64,000 nucleotides of DNA. Origin: an uncultured Eubacterium sp. GTDB taxonomy: Bacteria; Bacillota; Clostridia; Lachnospirales; Lachnospiraceae. Each line of letters begins with the position of its first letter. Within the stretch, counting starts at the first letter, position 1. Below are positions 7,489 to 15,864 of the stretch, one piece after another. A model generated the notes under the pieces. The model was given only the letters and a program-made list of their open reading frames with translations. It did not search any database and was not told where the DNA came from. The stretch lies in contig CAKREC010000003.1 of NCBI GenBank assembly GCA_934316925.1, positions 12,261 through 76,260 on the forward strand, given 5' to 3'. Made by a program: the position numbers and the translations under genes.

Positions 7489-8787
7489 ATGAGTACGATT
7501 TTTTTTATTTTGGAATTACTTACCTGTATTTCTATTTTATATAACTACTTTCGGGTTAAACCTTCTGCTTCTAAACGAAAGCTTTCTTTTTTCGTGCTTT
7601 TCAGCATTTTAGCATTTGGCTATTACGCTGGATTGGAAACCTCACCGATCATGACTCTGCCTCCTACGCTGATCATCCTGATACTTTGTCCTATGCTTTT
7701 TGACAGTACCATATTTTCTTTAGTAACTAAAATACTGTTGATCACGCTGTTTACGACCATAATTCCAAATACATTTTTATATGCTTATTATATTGTGACC
7801 GCTGCCGAGTTTGACTCGAACAGCACCATTTCCCTTATCTGCTACTGTCTATGTTATCTTGCATTTATCACAATTCCTATGTTGACAAAAGACACGGTCT
7901 CACCACATTTTGAGATTTTTAATGAACTTCATGGCAAACAAAACTTATTAATCTTTTGCATTACCATTTTCGATTTCATGATCTTTACCGTATCGGCACT
8001 CCTGATCGACCCGGCTCCCAGCATTAATCGCGGCGGCCGTATTCTTTTAGTGTTGTGCATTGTTGCCGTAGTTTTACTAAGCATCCTGATCCTGATCCAA
8101 TATTTTCACTTAAAAAAATTCAATCTCGTTTTATGTCAAAACAACCAGATGAACGAACAACTGCTACAGCAGGAGGAACAGCACTATCTGGATATTCAGA
8201 AAAAAAACGAAGACCTGCGCGCCTTTCGGCATGATTATAACCATCATATTTCTGCCTTACATGCACTTGCAAAAGAAGAAAATATATCGGCGCTGCAAGA
8301 ATACATTTTTACACTTTCAAATATAAAAGAAAATTTATCCTTTATCCAAACAAACAATGTTGTAGCGGATACGATCATCAATTATTTTTTGGAAGCGTAT
8401 TCCGAGCGTATTACATTCAATATTGAGGGGAAATTTCCTGCGTCCCTGTTTATCACAAACCATGATCTATGCACACTCTTATCCAATACATTAAAAAATG
8501 CAGTGGAAGCAGCAACACAAACTGACTCTCCTTCTATTTCGCTTTCTCTGTTTGCAAACGATGAATATGCCACCTTATTTGTGCAGAATTCATCTCGTGA
8601 ATACACACAAAAAGAACTCGTACATCTAACAACAACCAAAAACGACACCACAAATCATGGATTTGGTCTCAGAAATATTGAAAAAGTTGTACAGGAATAT
8701 AACGGAACTTTGGATTTAGACTACGATGATGGCACTTTTTTCACACGAATATACCTTCACAATATAAATCAGGACGATACTATTTGA
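7489..8787 (+). CDS. GHKL sensor histidine kinase, AgrC-like
   Basis: The start at 7489 follows AAGGAG eight bases upstream and gives 432 residues; the frame is open further upstream, but that part overlaps the promoter. The N-terminal half (about residues 1-210) carries six or seven hydrophobic helices, as in peptide-sensing AgrC/ComD kinases. A coiled linker leads to the phosphoacceptor motif FRHDYNHH (His near 247), an N-box LSNTLKNAVEAA (about 329) and a G-box GFGLRNI (about 390). These define the HPK10/GHKL class. The gene is followed after 7 bp by the LytTR regulator. No autoinducer peptide or AgrB protease gene is seen nearby, so the signal may be made elsewhere or be a foreign peptide. 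Confidence 0.88.
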   Translation: MSTIFFILELLTCISILYNYFRVKPSASKRKLSFFVLFSILAFGYYAGLETSPIMTLPPTLIILILCPMLFDSTIFSLVTKILLITLFTTIIPNTFLYAYYIVTAAEFDSNSTISLICYCLCYLAFITIPMLTKDTVSPHFEIFNELHGKQNLLIFCITIFDFMIFTVSALLIDPAPSINRGGRILLVLCIVAVVLLSILILIQYFHLKKFNLVLCQNNQMNEQLLQQEEQHYLDIQKKNEDLRAFRHDYNHHISALHALAKEENISALQEYIFTLSNIKENLSFIQTNNVVADTIINYFLEAYSERITFNIEGKFPASLFITNHDLCTLLSNTLKNAVEAATQTDSPSISLSLFANDEYATLFVQNSSREYTQKELVHLTTTKNDTTNHGFGLRNIEKVVQEYNGTLDLDYDDGTFFTRIYLHNINQDDTI

Positions 8788-8794
8788 AAGGAGA

Positions 8795-9511
8795 TTGCAC
8801 AACATGCTTATAGGAATTTGTGATGATCTGGAAACAGAACGGAATGCGATCAAGACCATCTGTGAAGAACTTGGAGAAAACAATATTCTGACCTTTTCCG
8901 ATTCGGATGAATTGTTTCGCTCAGACCGGCTGCAGGATATTGATCTGCTCTTTTTAGATATTGAATTGAAAGATGACACACAAACAGGTATTGATATAAA
9001 GAATAAATTAGAAGACGAAGACGCAGATACCTTTATTGTTTTTTGCACAACACACCAGGAACTTATGCCAGATGCGTTCGGACGCAATGTGCTGTCTTTT
9101 CTAAATAAACCTTTCCAGAAGCAATCCATCCAAACCTGTATCGACCGTGCCGCCTATCTGAAAAAGGATTTTCGTCCTATTTCGATCAATGACTCCGATA
9201 CGATGATATGCAAAGATATCCTTTATCTTAGTTCCGAGCAAAAATACACGATTTTTCACAGTGTTACCGGAAGCACCTGCTCCTCCAGACAGTCCCTCAA
9301 AGAGTGGGCCTCCCAGCTGGAATCACAGGGATTCTGCCAGATCTCACGCTCAACGATCATTAATCTGAAACATTATGTAAAATTCAACGCAAAAGACAAT
9401 TCCATTTCGCTGCACCATGGAATCAAGCTGGCGATCAGCCGTAGATATATCAACCGGCTGAAAGACCAGCTTCATAACTACCAGATTCAATTGATTCGTA
9501 ACGGGCATTAA
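8795..9511 (+). CDS. LytTR-family response regulator, AgrA-like
   Basis: This 238-residue protein has an N-terminal receiver domain (acidic pair in GICDDLE near residues 7-8, phosphoacceptor aspartate in FLDIEL near 53, lysine in LNKPF near 108) and a C-terminal LytTR DNA-binding domain (from about residue 135; GFCQISRSTIIN and ISRRYINRLK). An AAGGAGATTG binding site overlaps the kinase stop region, and the 7-bp gap indicates co-transcription. It probably binds the tandem repeats at 7387-7420 and so regulates its own operon and perhaps the divergent ABC cluster. Confidence 0.9.
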   Translation: MHNMLIGICDDLETERNAIKTICEELGENNILTFSDSDELFRSDRLQDIDLLFLDIELKDDTQTGIDIKNKLEDEDADTFIVFCTTHQELMPDAFGRNVLSFLNKPFQKQSIQTCIDRAAYLKKDFRPISINDSDTMICKDILYLSSEQKYTIFHSVTGSTCSSRQSLKEWASQLESQGFCQISRSTIINLKHYVKFNAKDNSISLHHGIKLAISRRYINRLKDQLHNYQIQLIRNGH

Positions 9512-9577
9512 AAAAGGACATTTCCAATTGTATTTTTGTGCGATTTCTTAAACTTCATCTCAAAGTAAACTGCCCTC

Positions 9578-9973
9578 TTAAGCTGACTCACCAAGAGCGA
9601 CGATCTTATTCTTTTTTACCAAAATGTGAATGGATGGGAAATGATCTTTCATCGCGGTTTCTGCCAATTTCACAAATTTCTTTTTCGAAATCATTCCTCC
9701 ACTGTACCAGTACTCTTCCGCATGATAGAATTTGGTCTTTGACGAGATTTTAAACTTCTTCGTCTGATACTTCGAATTTTTCTTAAAATCCGCTTTGATC
9801 GTCACGGTAGAGCCTTTCAATTTGACGCTCTTGATGTCCCCCAACGCATAATGTTTCGCATTTGGAGGCGTAGCTCTTTTCGTTTTCGCCACACTTGTCT
9901 TTGGCGCATACAGCACAGAAAGAATCAACGCTGCTACAAAAAATAAAACGGATGCTTTTTTCCATGTTTTCAT
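9578..9973 (-). CDS. Small secreted protein of unknown function
   Basis: The start at 9973 has AGGAGG six bases upstream and gives 131 residues. The N-terminus (MKTWKKASVLFFVAALILS) is a signal peptide with probable cleavage near residue 30 (TSVAKTK). The mature part is lysine-rich and shows beta-strand-like repeats of the type GSTVTIKADFKKN and KIVALGESA. No catalytic motif is seen. It is convergent with the response-regulator gene and may be independent of that locus. Confidence 0.7.
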   Translation of the reverse strand: MKTWKKASVLFFVAALILSVLYAPKTSVAKTKRATPPNAKHYALGDIKSVKLKGSTVTIKADFKKNSKYQTKKFKISSKTKFYHAEEYWYSGGMISKKKFVKLAETAMKDHFPSIHILVKKNKIVALGESA

Positions 9974-10030
9974 AAAAATCCTCCTACTATAATATGTGTT
10001 GTCCCTCGCCTCCGCCCGACAGCAGAGCAT

Positions 10031-10334
10031 CGGAACTATTTATTTCATATTCTATCAATCATTTTTCGTTTTTTCAAGAATCTCAAATTAGAAATATTAG
10101 ACTATTTTTCATAACAACAGATCCTTTTTACACTGAAAAAAGTCTATTGATGCATACGCAAAAATAGACTTTAGCAAACAGACTATACCTTTTGTCCAGA
10201 AAACATTTAACTTCATTATACATGTATAGTATTTTATGTTGTTGCAAACATAAATACTATGCGTTTAAACAAATAGAATAGTGGTATAGCAAAACAAGAA
10301 GATTTTACAATTAACTCCTTACAATGTTTCCCTT
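10031..10334. other. AT-rich gene-free interval of about 300 bp
   Basis: Apart from the terminator at 10136-10172, no gene, tRNA or convincing conserved motif is visible. The sequence is distinctly AT-rich. A partial copy of the terminator stem (ATTAGACTATTTTTC) lies near 10097-10110. Confidence 0.5.
10136..10172 (-). terminator. Terminator for the small membrane protein gene
   Basis: The stem AAAGTCTAT / ATAGACTTT (10139-10172) is followed on the minus strand by a T-run (10136-10141). It lies about 160 bp past the stop codon of the upstream minus-strand gene, so a long 3' untranslated region or a missed small transcript is possible. Confidence 0.6.
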
Positions 10335-10520
10335 CTATTTATTACCAAATACACTTTTTAAAATCCACCACGGTATAAGTATCCACCCTAAAAGAAATCC
10401 CAATGTTACCCTGCGAAGAAATAAAGCATTGCCTGTATAAACAAATGTTTTATTGGCGTCAATAGTATTTTTTACAGCAATATAACCAAGAACCATATAA
10501 ATCACAAAAAATATTTCCAT
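10335..10520 (-). CDS. Small two-helix membrane protein, unknown function
   Basis: This 61-residue protein has AGGAGG upstream of the ATG at 10520. It has two hydrophobic helices (about residues 2-18 and 36-56) separated by a polar stretch containing DANKTFVY. It sits in an AT-rich stretch beside a divergent XRE regulator gene, an arrangement common for small accessory modules. No family was recognised with certainty. Confidence 0.55.
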   Translation of the reverse strand: MEIFFVIYMVLGYIAVKNTIDANKTFVYTGNALFLRRVTLGFLLGWILIPWWILKSVFGNK

Positions 10521-10723
10521 CAATAACTTCCTCCTGTGAACTTAACATATTTACAACCAGCCACTTTCATATGCATTGTCCTTATGCAATATCAAACCAC
10601 TTCATTTGGCTATTTGTTATATGAATATAATATCTTGCTTTCTGTCAGAATGCAAGTGCTTTTTATCAGATAATTTATTTTTCTTTTTTCATTATTTAAA
10701 ATATTATGAAAGAGGTGATTATA

Positions 10724-10975
10724 TTGAGTGAAAAATCATATACTATTCATGATGACCATTTCTATTTTAAAAATATTGGACTAAATATAGCATACTACCG
10801 CAAAAAGCGTGGATACACACAGGAAACACTCGCAGAAAAAGTTGATATTAGTAGATCGTTTCTTAGTGCAATTGAAGCACCTAATGTCGATAAAGTCTTT
10901 TCTTTACCTGTTCTGTTTCAGATATGTAGAATATTAGAAGTTACTCCCCAAGATATATTTGATTATGATAAATAG
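10724..10975 (+). CDS. XRE-family helix-turn-helix regulator
   Basis: The TTG at 10724 is preferred because AGAGGTGAT ends five bases before it; reading from the ATG at 10706 would place the binding site inside the gene. The 83-residue product is essentially one HTH_3 domain: IGLNIAYYRKKRGYTQETLA, then VDISRSFLSAIE as the recognition helix, then a helix ending VTPQDIFDY. It is a compact Cro/CI-type DNA-binding protein. It is divergent from the small membrane protein gene and is a candidate regulator of it. It ends just before a terminator shared with tRNA-Trp. Confidence 0.85.
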   Translation: MSEKSYTIHDDHFYFKNIGLNIAYYRKKRGYTQETLAEKVDISRSFLSAIEAPNVDKVFSLPVLFQICRILEVTPQDIFDYDK

Positions 10976-10984
10976 TAGTGGCAC

Positions 10985-11021
10985 AAAAAAAGAAACAACG
11001 CATCTGCATTGTTTCTTTTTT
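10985..11021. terminator. Bidirectional terminator between XRE gene and tRNA-Trp
   Basis: The stem AAAAAGAAACAA / TTGTTTCTTTTTT encloses a 10-base loop. An A-run and a T-run on its two sides allow termination in both directions, for the regulator gene and for the tRNA on the opposite strand. Confidence 0.8.
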
Positions 11022-11026
11022 AGTAA

Positions 11027-11097
11027 CAGGGGCACTAGGAATCGAACCCAGCTCTGGAGTTTTGGAGACTCTTATTCTACCGATGAACTATGCCCCT
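11027..11097 (-). tRNA. tRNA-Trp (CCA anticodon)
   Basis: On the minus strand a cloverleaf can be drawn. The acceptor arm is AGGGGCA with TGCCCCT and discriminator G. The D-arm contains GTTCATCGGTAGAAT. The anticodon loop CTCCAAA gives anticodon CCA. The T-arm is CTGGG-TTCGATT-CCTAG. The 3' CCA is not encoded. The anticodon stem has one A-C mismatch at its outer end. The gene is about 71 nt and stands alone, with its own terminator just downstream. Confidence 0.88.
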
Positions 11098-11212
11098 ATG
11101 AAATTGTGCTTCGTGTTCTTACTTAACACTGACTATACTATAATACCTTTTCCCACCTGTTTTGTCAACTAAATTTTTCTGTTTTTTCTGAACATTCTGC
11201 ACATTTTCATTT

Positions 11213-11965
11213 TTACCGGCAATTTCTCTGGATCTTCTTCCAGCCTTCCTTAGCAAGCGCCTGATATACAATAAAAAATACACCGATTGCCGTAAAAATC
11301 AGTACGGACATAGCACCAATTGTCTCCATCCATTCATTGGATGCAAAGTCTGATATACAAGCCGGTATCACACTGATAACACAGAGCATCACACCGATTG
11401 CCAGAAGCACACAGTAGCGGGTGCTTTTCTCCTTTTCCTCTTCCGCCGCATATCCCAGTGCCTCCTGACCTGCAATGCATTTGCTCTTACTGATATCCTC
11501 ATACCCTTTCAGCGGATTTCCCGACATGATAAAGCACCCTACCGCAATCGCTACGACCACAAACATGGCTGCCATCGTGACCGCTTCCACAAGAATTGAG
11601 TTTGTCGCTTCCCCAAATCCCGGAATCGCACTGGATACGATGCATAAAAATACTCCAAGCGCCACCATGACAGCACGTTGCCGGTTCAACCGTATATATT
11701 CTTTGGCATCTTCCAACGTAATCTCTTTTAATTTCACTGCTTTCGTCTGATCCAAAGGGATTCCCAACATCTCGCTGATCTCTTCCAGGCTTCCAAACTC
11801 TGCAATCACGGTTCCGATCGCCTCATTCTCGCCCAGCCCTTCCGCAATCAGCTGATTGTACTTATCTTCCATCATGTTTAAAAGGTCCGTCTTTGCCCGG
11901 ACAACTTCCGGTGTGTCCGGCATATTGGAAAATATATTGTTTAAATAATTTCTAATTGTTTCCAT
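11213..11965 (-). CDS. HAAS-domain membrane protein (PadR partner)
   Basis: This 250-residue protein has an N-terminal HAAS-like helical domain (residues 1-70; ENEAIGTVIAEFGSLEEISE is the typical signature) and then two pairs of hydrophobic helices (about residues 95-150 and 180-240). Such proteins are regularly encoded directly after PadR-like regulators in Firmicutes and are thought to transmit envelope-related signals; the molecular function is not established. It lies 48 bp downstream of the PadR gene on the same strand and was probably called DUF1700-like in older schemes. Confidence 0.8.
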   Translation of the reverse strand: METIRNYLNNIFSNMPDTPEVVRAKTDLLNMMEDKYNQLIAEGLGENEAIGTVIAEFGSLEEISEMLGIPLDQTKAVKLKEITLEDAKEYIRLNRQRAVMVALGVFLCIVSSAIPGFGEATNSILVEAVTMAAMFVVVAIAVGCFIMSGNPLKGYEDISKSKCIAGQEALGYAAEEEKEKSTRYCVLLAIGVMLCVISVIPACISDFASNEWMETIGAMSVLIFTAIGVFFIVYQALAKEGWKKIQRNCR

Positions 11966-12013
11966 ACACTCTGTCTCCTTATACCATCCAAAATAATCTC
12001 CTGCCTCTGCCGA

Positions 12014-12355
12014 TCATCCGATCGGTGGAATCATAAATTTTTCTACCACTTCCTTGGTCAGTTCCCACTCTTCGCACCGCTCATGATAATACTGTTTTCC
12101 TTTTGCGGTGATCCGATAGTATGTACGCTTCTTGTTCTGTCCGTTCGCCATGCCGGAAAAAGATTCAATATATCCGTTTTTCTCCAGGCGGTTGAACGCA
12201 GAATACAAGGTTGTCTCCTTGATAATATACTTTTCCTCCGTGATCGCTTTGATCTGCTTGGAAATCTCATAGGCATATGACGGTTCCTGAAAAAGTAAAT
12301 AAAGGATCATCGTATCATTGTACCCACGGATCACATCACTGCTAATCCCAGCCAT
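12014..12355 (-). CDS. PadR-family transcriptional regulator
   Basis: The ATG at 12355 (MAGISSDVIRGY) has AGGAGG five bases upstream. The 113-residue product carries the PadR winged-helix: LYLLFQEPSYAYEISKQI, then KETTLYSAFNRLEKNGYI (recognition helix and turn) and a wing with NKKRTYYRITAKGKQYY. PadR proteins usually repress their own operon in response to a ligand or through a membrane partner. The downstream HAAS protein is that likely partner. An inverted repeat immediately upstream is a good operator candidate. Confidence 0.9.
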   Translation of the reverse strand: MAGISSDVIRGYNDTMILYLLFQEPSYAYEISKQIKAITEEKYIIKETTLYSAFNRLEKNGYIESFSGMANGQNKKRTYYRITAKGKQYYHERCEEWELTKEVVEKFMIPPIG

Positions 12356-12375
12356 ATCCACCTCCTATGTCTATC

Positions 12376-12396
12376 GTACTATGTTAATCGTAGTAC
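12376..12396. promoter_or_regulatory. Inverted-repeat operator upstream of padR
   Basis: A 21-bp inverted repeat, GTACTATG-ttaat-CGTAGTAC, lies 21 bp upstream of the regulator start codon, with a third CGTAGTA copy about 7 bp further upstream. Its position between promoter region and binding site fits PadR autorepression. Confidence 0.55.
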
Positions 12397-12465
12397 ATCT
12401 GTCGTAGTAAATATATCACATATGTATTTTCCCGTCAAGTATGGATCCACATTCTTTTTCACAAG

Positions 12466-12503
12466 CCAAAAAGAAGAAGCCACCAAGGTGACTTCTTCCT
12501 TTT
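12466..12503 (-). terminator. Terminator of the arabinofuranosidase gene
   Basis: The stem GAAGAAG-CCACC / GGTG-CTTCTTC (12473-12498) is followed on the minus strand by a T-run at 12466-12472. It lies about 23 bp past the stop codon. Confidence 0.8.
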
Positions 12504-12525
12504 CATAAATAGAGGGGTATATCTT

Positions 12526-15500
12526 TTATTTTTTCTTGATCCGCAATACATTAACCGAATATTTTGGTACGGTGTAATTGAACTTGCCACTGACTCCGTT
12601 CACTTTTGAACTCTTCAACTGAACGACTTCCTGCTGTCCCAAAATGTTGTCATCATAGGTGCTGTTGCCAGCCACAACATCAAGATCTGCCACATCCTGA
12701 ACATCCTGAATGCCCTCGATATTCAAAGCAAATGTTTTTGGATAACCGGTTACATTTACCATCTTGATGATCACATCGCCCGTTGCATCCGTACTTACCA
12801 CCTGATAACTTTCTGCATTTGTGTTATCCTCAATGGTGTAATCCACATACAAAGCATTGTCAATATAACATTTTACATTGCGTCCGCTGACAACGACTTT
12901 AAGCTGATAGGTTGTGCCTGGTACAATTCTTACATTTTTCGTTGTACCACCGATCTGGTCAGATTTCACACCATTTGTAACACGCTGCAGGCAGGACACG
13001 GTATTATCCCAGCCACCAATATTCCAGAAATAGTTTTCCTTTGTATCTGCTACCGAGAATGGGATCAAGAATCCCTCGGATCCGGATGTCTTTGTTGCCT
13101 CTACCGTAAAGGTATAATTTCCCCATGAAGCATCTCCAAAGTACATGGTGCTTCCGGTGTTGCCATAAAGCGCTGTATTTGTAGTTGTACTGCTCTGAAC
13201 CAGTTTGCCACCAGAAACGGACCAGTTTCCATCAGAGATCTTCTGCCACTGATCGCTGATCGTAGTTCCTGCGAAATTATCCTGTGCCAAAACGGTACCG
13301 TTTTCATTGCTGACTACTTTTGCATTGGCAAATGTTGCTGCGGTGTTCCATGTTCCCACACCGACTTTTCCCTGAAAATCCTTGTTCTCAATCTTCGCTC
13401 CATTCAGCTCGGATTTCAGCAATGTTGTTCCTGCATTTTTAGCAAATACCTGCTGAACATAATAGTTTACAGAACAGGTTGAAGTGTTGTTATTGAACCA
13501 GATCAGGTCCGGTGCCCAGTGAAGTGCCGTCAGGTTACCGAACAACGGTGCATATGCAGCCATTTTTACAATGTCGCCATTCCGTTCCAGTCCTGTCATG
13601 TATGCTGCTTCTGCCAGTGCCGAACGCCATTGATTGGATCTTGCCGCATACTCACCCAGGAAAACGTTCATTCCGCCGCCAAACTGTGTCTGTGTCATGC
13701 TGGCTGCATCTCTGGAATAATTTTTCTCATCATAGTAGTCCGTGTGGTTCAAAAACCATTCCGGATCATTATAATAATGATGGTCAACGGCTCCCGCAAA
13801 ATCATCAATGGTCTTACCCGGGTGAGCCTGCAGCCATGCATCCGCCTCTTTATAAGCAGCTGCATAATTTACTTTGTCGCTGTCGCCATCATCCACTCCG
13901 GCAGTAAACATGAGTTCAATGTCCCCATACATCTCCGGGTTTTCTTCTTTTGCTTTTGCAAAAGCATCAACAAAAGCTTCATATCGTTTGTAGAACTTAT
14001 CGCCCCACTGCTCATTTCCGATTCCTACATATTTTAATTTGAAAGGCTCTTTGTGTCCCATAGCAATACGGATCTTGCCCCACTTGGTAGTCTCATCACC
14101 GCGGCAGAATTCTACGAGATCCAACGCATCCTGAATATAGCGCTGGAATTCAGCACTGCCGATTGCCGGTGCCGTTGCCTGACTGGTTCCATATGCCTGA
14201 CCCATACAGCACATACCGGCATTCACAACCGGAACTCCGGTAGCTCCCAGATCTTCTGCCAACTGGAAGTATTCATAAAATCCCAATCCATAACTCATGT
14301 AAGATGGGTTTTCATCATTGGTTGCCAGCTCATCGGTCCAGATGTTCTGTCCCTGTTTTCTCGCTGCAACATCACCATAAGTTCCATTAAATTCATATGG
14401 CTCGCCATCGGCATCGGCACCGATCGAATCTTTCCAACTGTAAGCGGTTTGCAACGTAGCACCTTCAATGACGCATCCACCTGGGAAACGAAGGAATTTT
14501 GGATGCAATGCTTCCAGTTTTTCTGCCAGATCTTTACGAAGACCATTTTCTCTTCCCTTATAAGTATTGGAAGGGAACAGAGAAACCATGTCCACTGCCA
14601 GCTTTCCTTTTGGTATTGTCACGCGCAGCGTAACACCACTGTGAGAAGTAACCGAAGAAGTCAACTCCAACTGGTATTTTTTCCAGCTATCCGTTACACG
14701 GTCAATCGTTCCTTTGGCGGCAACAGTACTTCCACTCATAATGCTGACTTCTACCGGTCCGGTGTAACCATCCATTCCTTTTGCATAAATGGAGAACTTA
14801 TAAGTGTTGTCTTTTGTGATCGACATTCCATCCAAAAATCCCTTATTTGCAATGCCGGCATTGGATGAGGATGTGTTTGTGATCACCATATAGTTTGGAT
14901 TGTTTGCATTTAAACATCCGCTGGTATCATTTTTTACAACTTCTGTTGTTACCGTTCCCACATTGCTCCATGCATGTTTTTCATTGCCGGATGCAAGACT
15001 TGTAAATTCAAAAGAGCGGTTCTGAACCATCTCTGCATACAATCCACCGTCTGCTGCAAAATTGATATCTTCAATAAAGATTCCATACAGCATATCGCTG
15101 ATCTCATGTACCTGGTTCGAAGCATCCACATTCAGCGTGTAATTGCTCTTGTTGGTATCGTATGTGGCAACTTCTCCCGGATTACCATATACAGCCGGTG
15201 TAGCCTCTGGTGTCGCTGTCGGCTTGGCCGTTGGTGTTACCGCAGGCGTTGCTGTTGCTGTCGTTGTAGGTGCTTTTGTTGCCTGCGTATTGTTTGCCGT
15301 TTTTTTCTTAACGGTAACCTGACACTTCAAAGTCTTTGTAACTGCCTTTTTCTTTCCCTTTGGAATATATTTTACCTTCGCTTTGATCGTAGCTTTTCCG
15401 GTTTTTTTCGCCTTTAAAACTCCTTTTTTACTTACAGAAACAACACTTTTCTTCGAAGAAGACCATTTGATGCTCTTTATCTTCTTCACTTTCTTTTTCT

Positions 15501-15660
15501 TTACCTTTAATGTGGTCTTCTGACCAATTTTTAAGGTCAGTTTTGTCTTACTTAATGAAACCTTTGAACTTGTTTTCGCCTCCGCCGGGATTCCTGTGGC
15601 AGAAACGATCAGTGCCCCAGACAAAACCAACGATAAAATTACTTTTGCAGGTTTTTTCAT
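12526..15660 (-). CDS. Secreted multidomain alpha-L-arabinofuranosidase, GH51-like
   Basis: The 1044-residue protein starts with a signal peptide (residues 1-28, cleavage near AEAKT). Next are a very lysine-rich bacterial Ig-like (BIG2) domain (about 33-118), a T/A/P-rich linker (about 119-160) and a carbohydrate-binding-type beta domain (about 165-375). The GH51 catalytic barrel follows, with acid/base in GIGNEQWG (about residue 546) and nucleophile in FLGEYAAR (about 668). A LamG/3-keto-disaccharide-hydrolase-like lectin domain is inserted at about 790-945, before the C-terminal GH51 beta subdomain (to 1044). It should release arabinose from arabinoxylan or arabinan outside the cell; the basic Ig domain probably holds it to the wall. 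A divergent AraC regulator likely controls it. The inserted domain makes it much longer than typical intracellular GH51 enzymes (about 500 residues). Confidence 0.88.
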   Translation of the reverse strand: MKKPAKVILSLVLSGALIVSATGIPAEAKTSSKVSLSKTKLTLKIGQKTTLKVKKKKVKKIKSIKWSSSKKSVVSVSKKGVLKAKKTGKATIKAKVKYIPKGKKKAVTKTLKCQVTVKKKTANNTQATKAPTTTATATPAVTPTAKPTATPEATPAVYGNPGEVATYDTNKSNYTLNVDASNQVHEISDMLYGIFIEDINFAADGGLYAEMVQNRSFEFTSLASGNEKHAWSNVGTVTTEVVKNDTSGCLNANNPNYMVITNTSSSNAGIANKGFLDGMSITKDNTYKFSIYAKGMDGYTGPVEVSIMSGSTVAAKGTIDRVTDSWKKYQLELTSSVTSHSGVTLRVTIPKGKLAVDMVSLFPSNTYKGRENGLRKDLAEKLEALHPKFLRFPGGCVIEGATLQTAYSWKDSIGADADGEPYEFNGTYGDVAARKQGQNIWTDELATNDENPSYMSYGLGFYEYFQLAEDLGATGVPVVNAGMCCMGQAYGTSQATAPAIGSAEFQRYIQDALDLVEFCRGDETTKWGKIRIAMGHKEPFKLKYVGIGNEQWGDKFYKRYEAFVDAFAKAKEENPEMYGDIELMFTAGVDDGDSDKVNYAAAYKEADAWLQAHPGKTIDDFAGAVDHHYYNDPEWFLNHTDYYDEKNYSRDAASMTQTQFGGGMNVFLGEYAARSNQWRSALAEAAYMTGLERNGDIVKMAAYAPLFGNLTALHWAPDLIWFNNNTSTCSVNYYVQQVFAKNAGTTLLKSELNGAKIENKDFQGKVGVGTWNTAATFANAKVVSNENGTVLAQDNFAGTTISDQWQKISDGNWSVSGGKLVQSSTTTNTALYGNTGSTMYFGDASWGNYTFTVEATKTSGSEGFLIPFSVADTKENYFWNIGGWDNTVSCLQRVTNGVKSDQIGGTTKNVRIVPGTTYQLKVVVSGRNVKCYIDNALYVDYTIEDNTNAESYQVVSTDATGDVIIKMVNVTGYPKTFALNIEGIQDVQDVADLDVVAGNSTYDDNILGQQEVVQLKSSKVNGVSGKFNYTVPKYSVNVLRIKKK

Positions 15661-15864
15661 AACAACAATCCTTCCTCTTGATTTTATTGATATTTTCTGT
15701 TATAGTTTTTGATATAAACTGTTATTGCATAATTTAAGCTCCGCGGATAATGATTAACAGTTCTCATTTGTTGCCTAAATTATAGTCATTAACAACGATC
15801 TTGTCTATGATATTAGTAGCTATTAACTTGATATTTTCTGTCATTTTACAAGGAGGGATTCTAT

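Noticed and set aside
14053..14868. Plus-strand open frame of 271 codons opposite the GH51 gene
   Set aside because: It is the antisense shadow of a clearly identified glycosidase, has no ribosome binding site and no recognisable motif.
15661..15864. Specific AraC operator between the GH51 gene and its regulator
   Set aside because: Several weak AT-rich repeats are present, but none is distinct enough from background to call.
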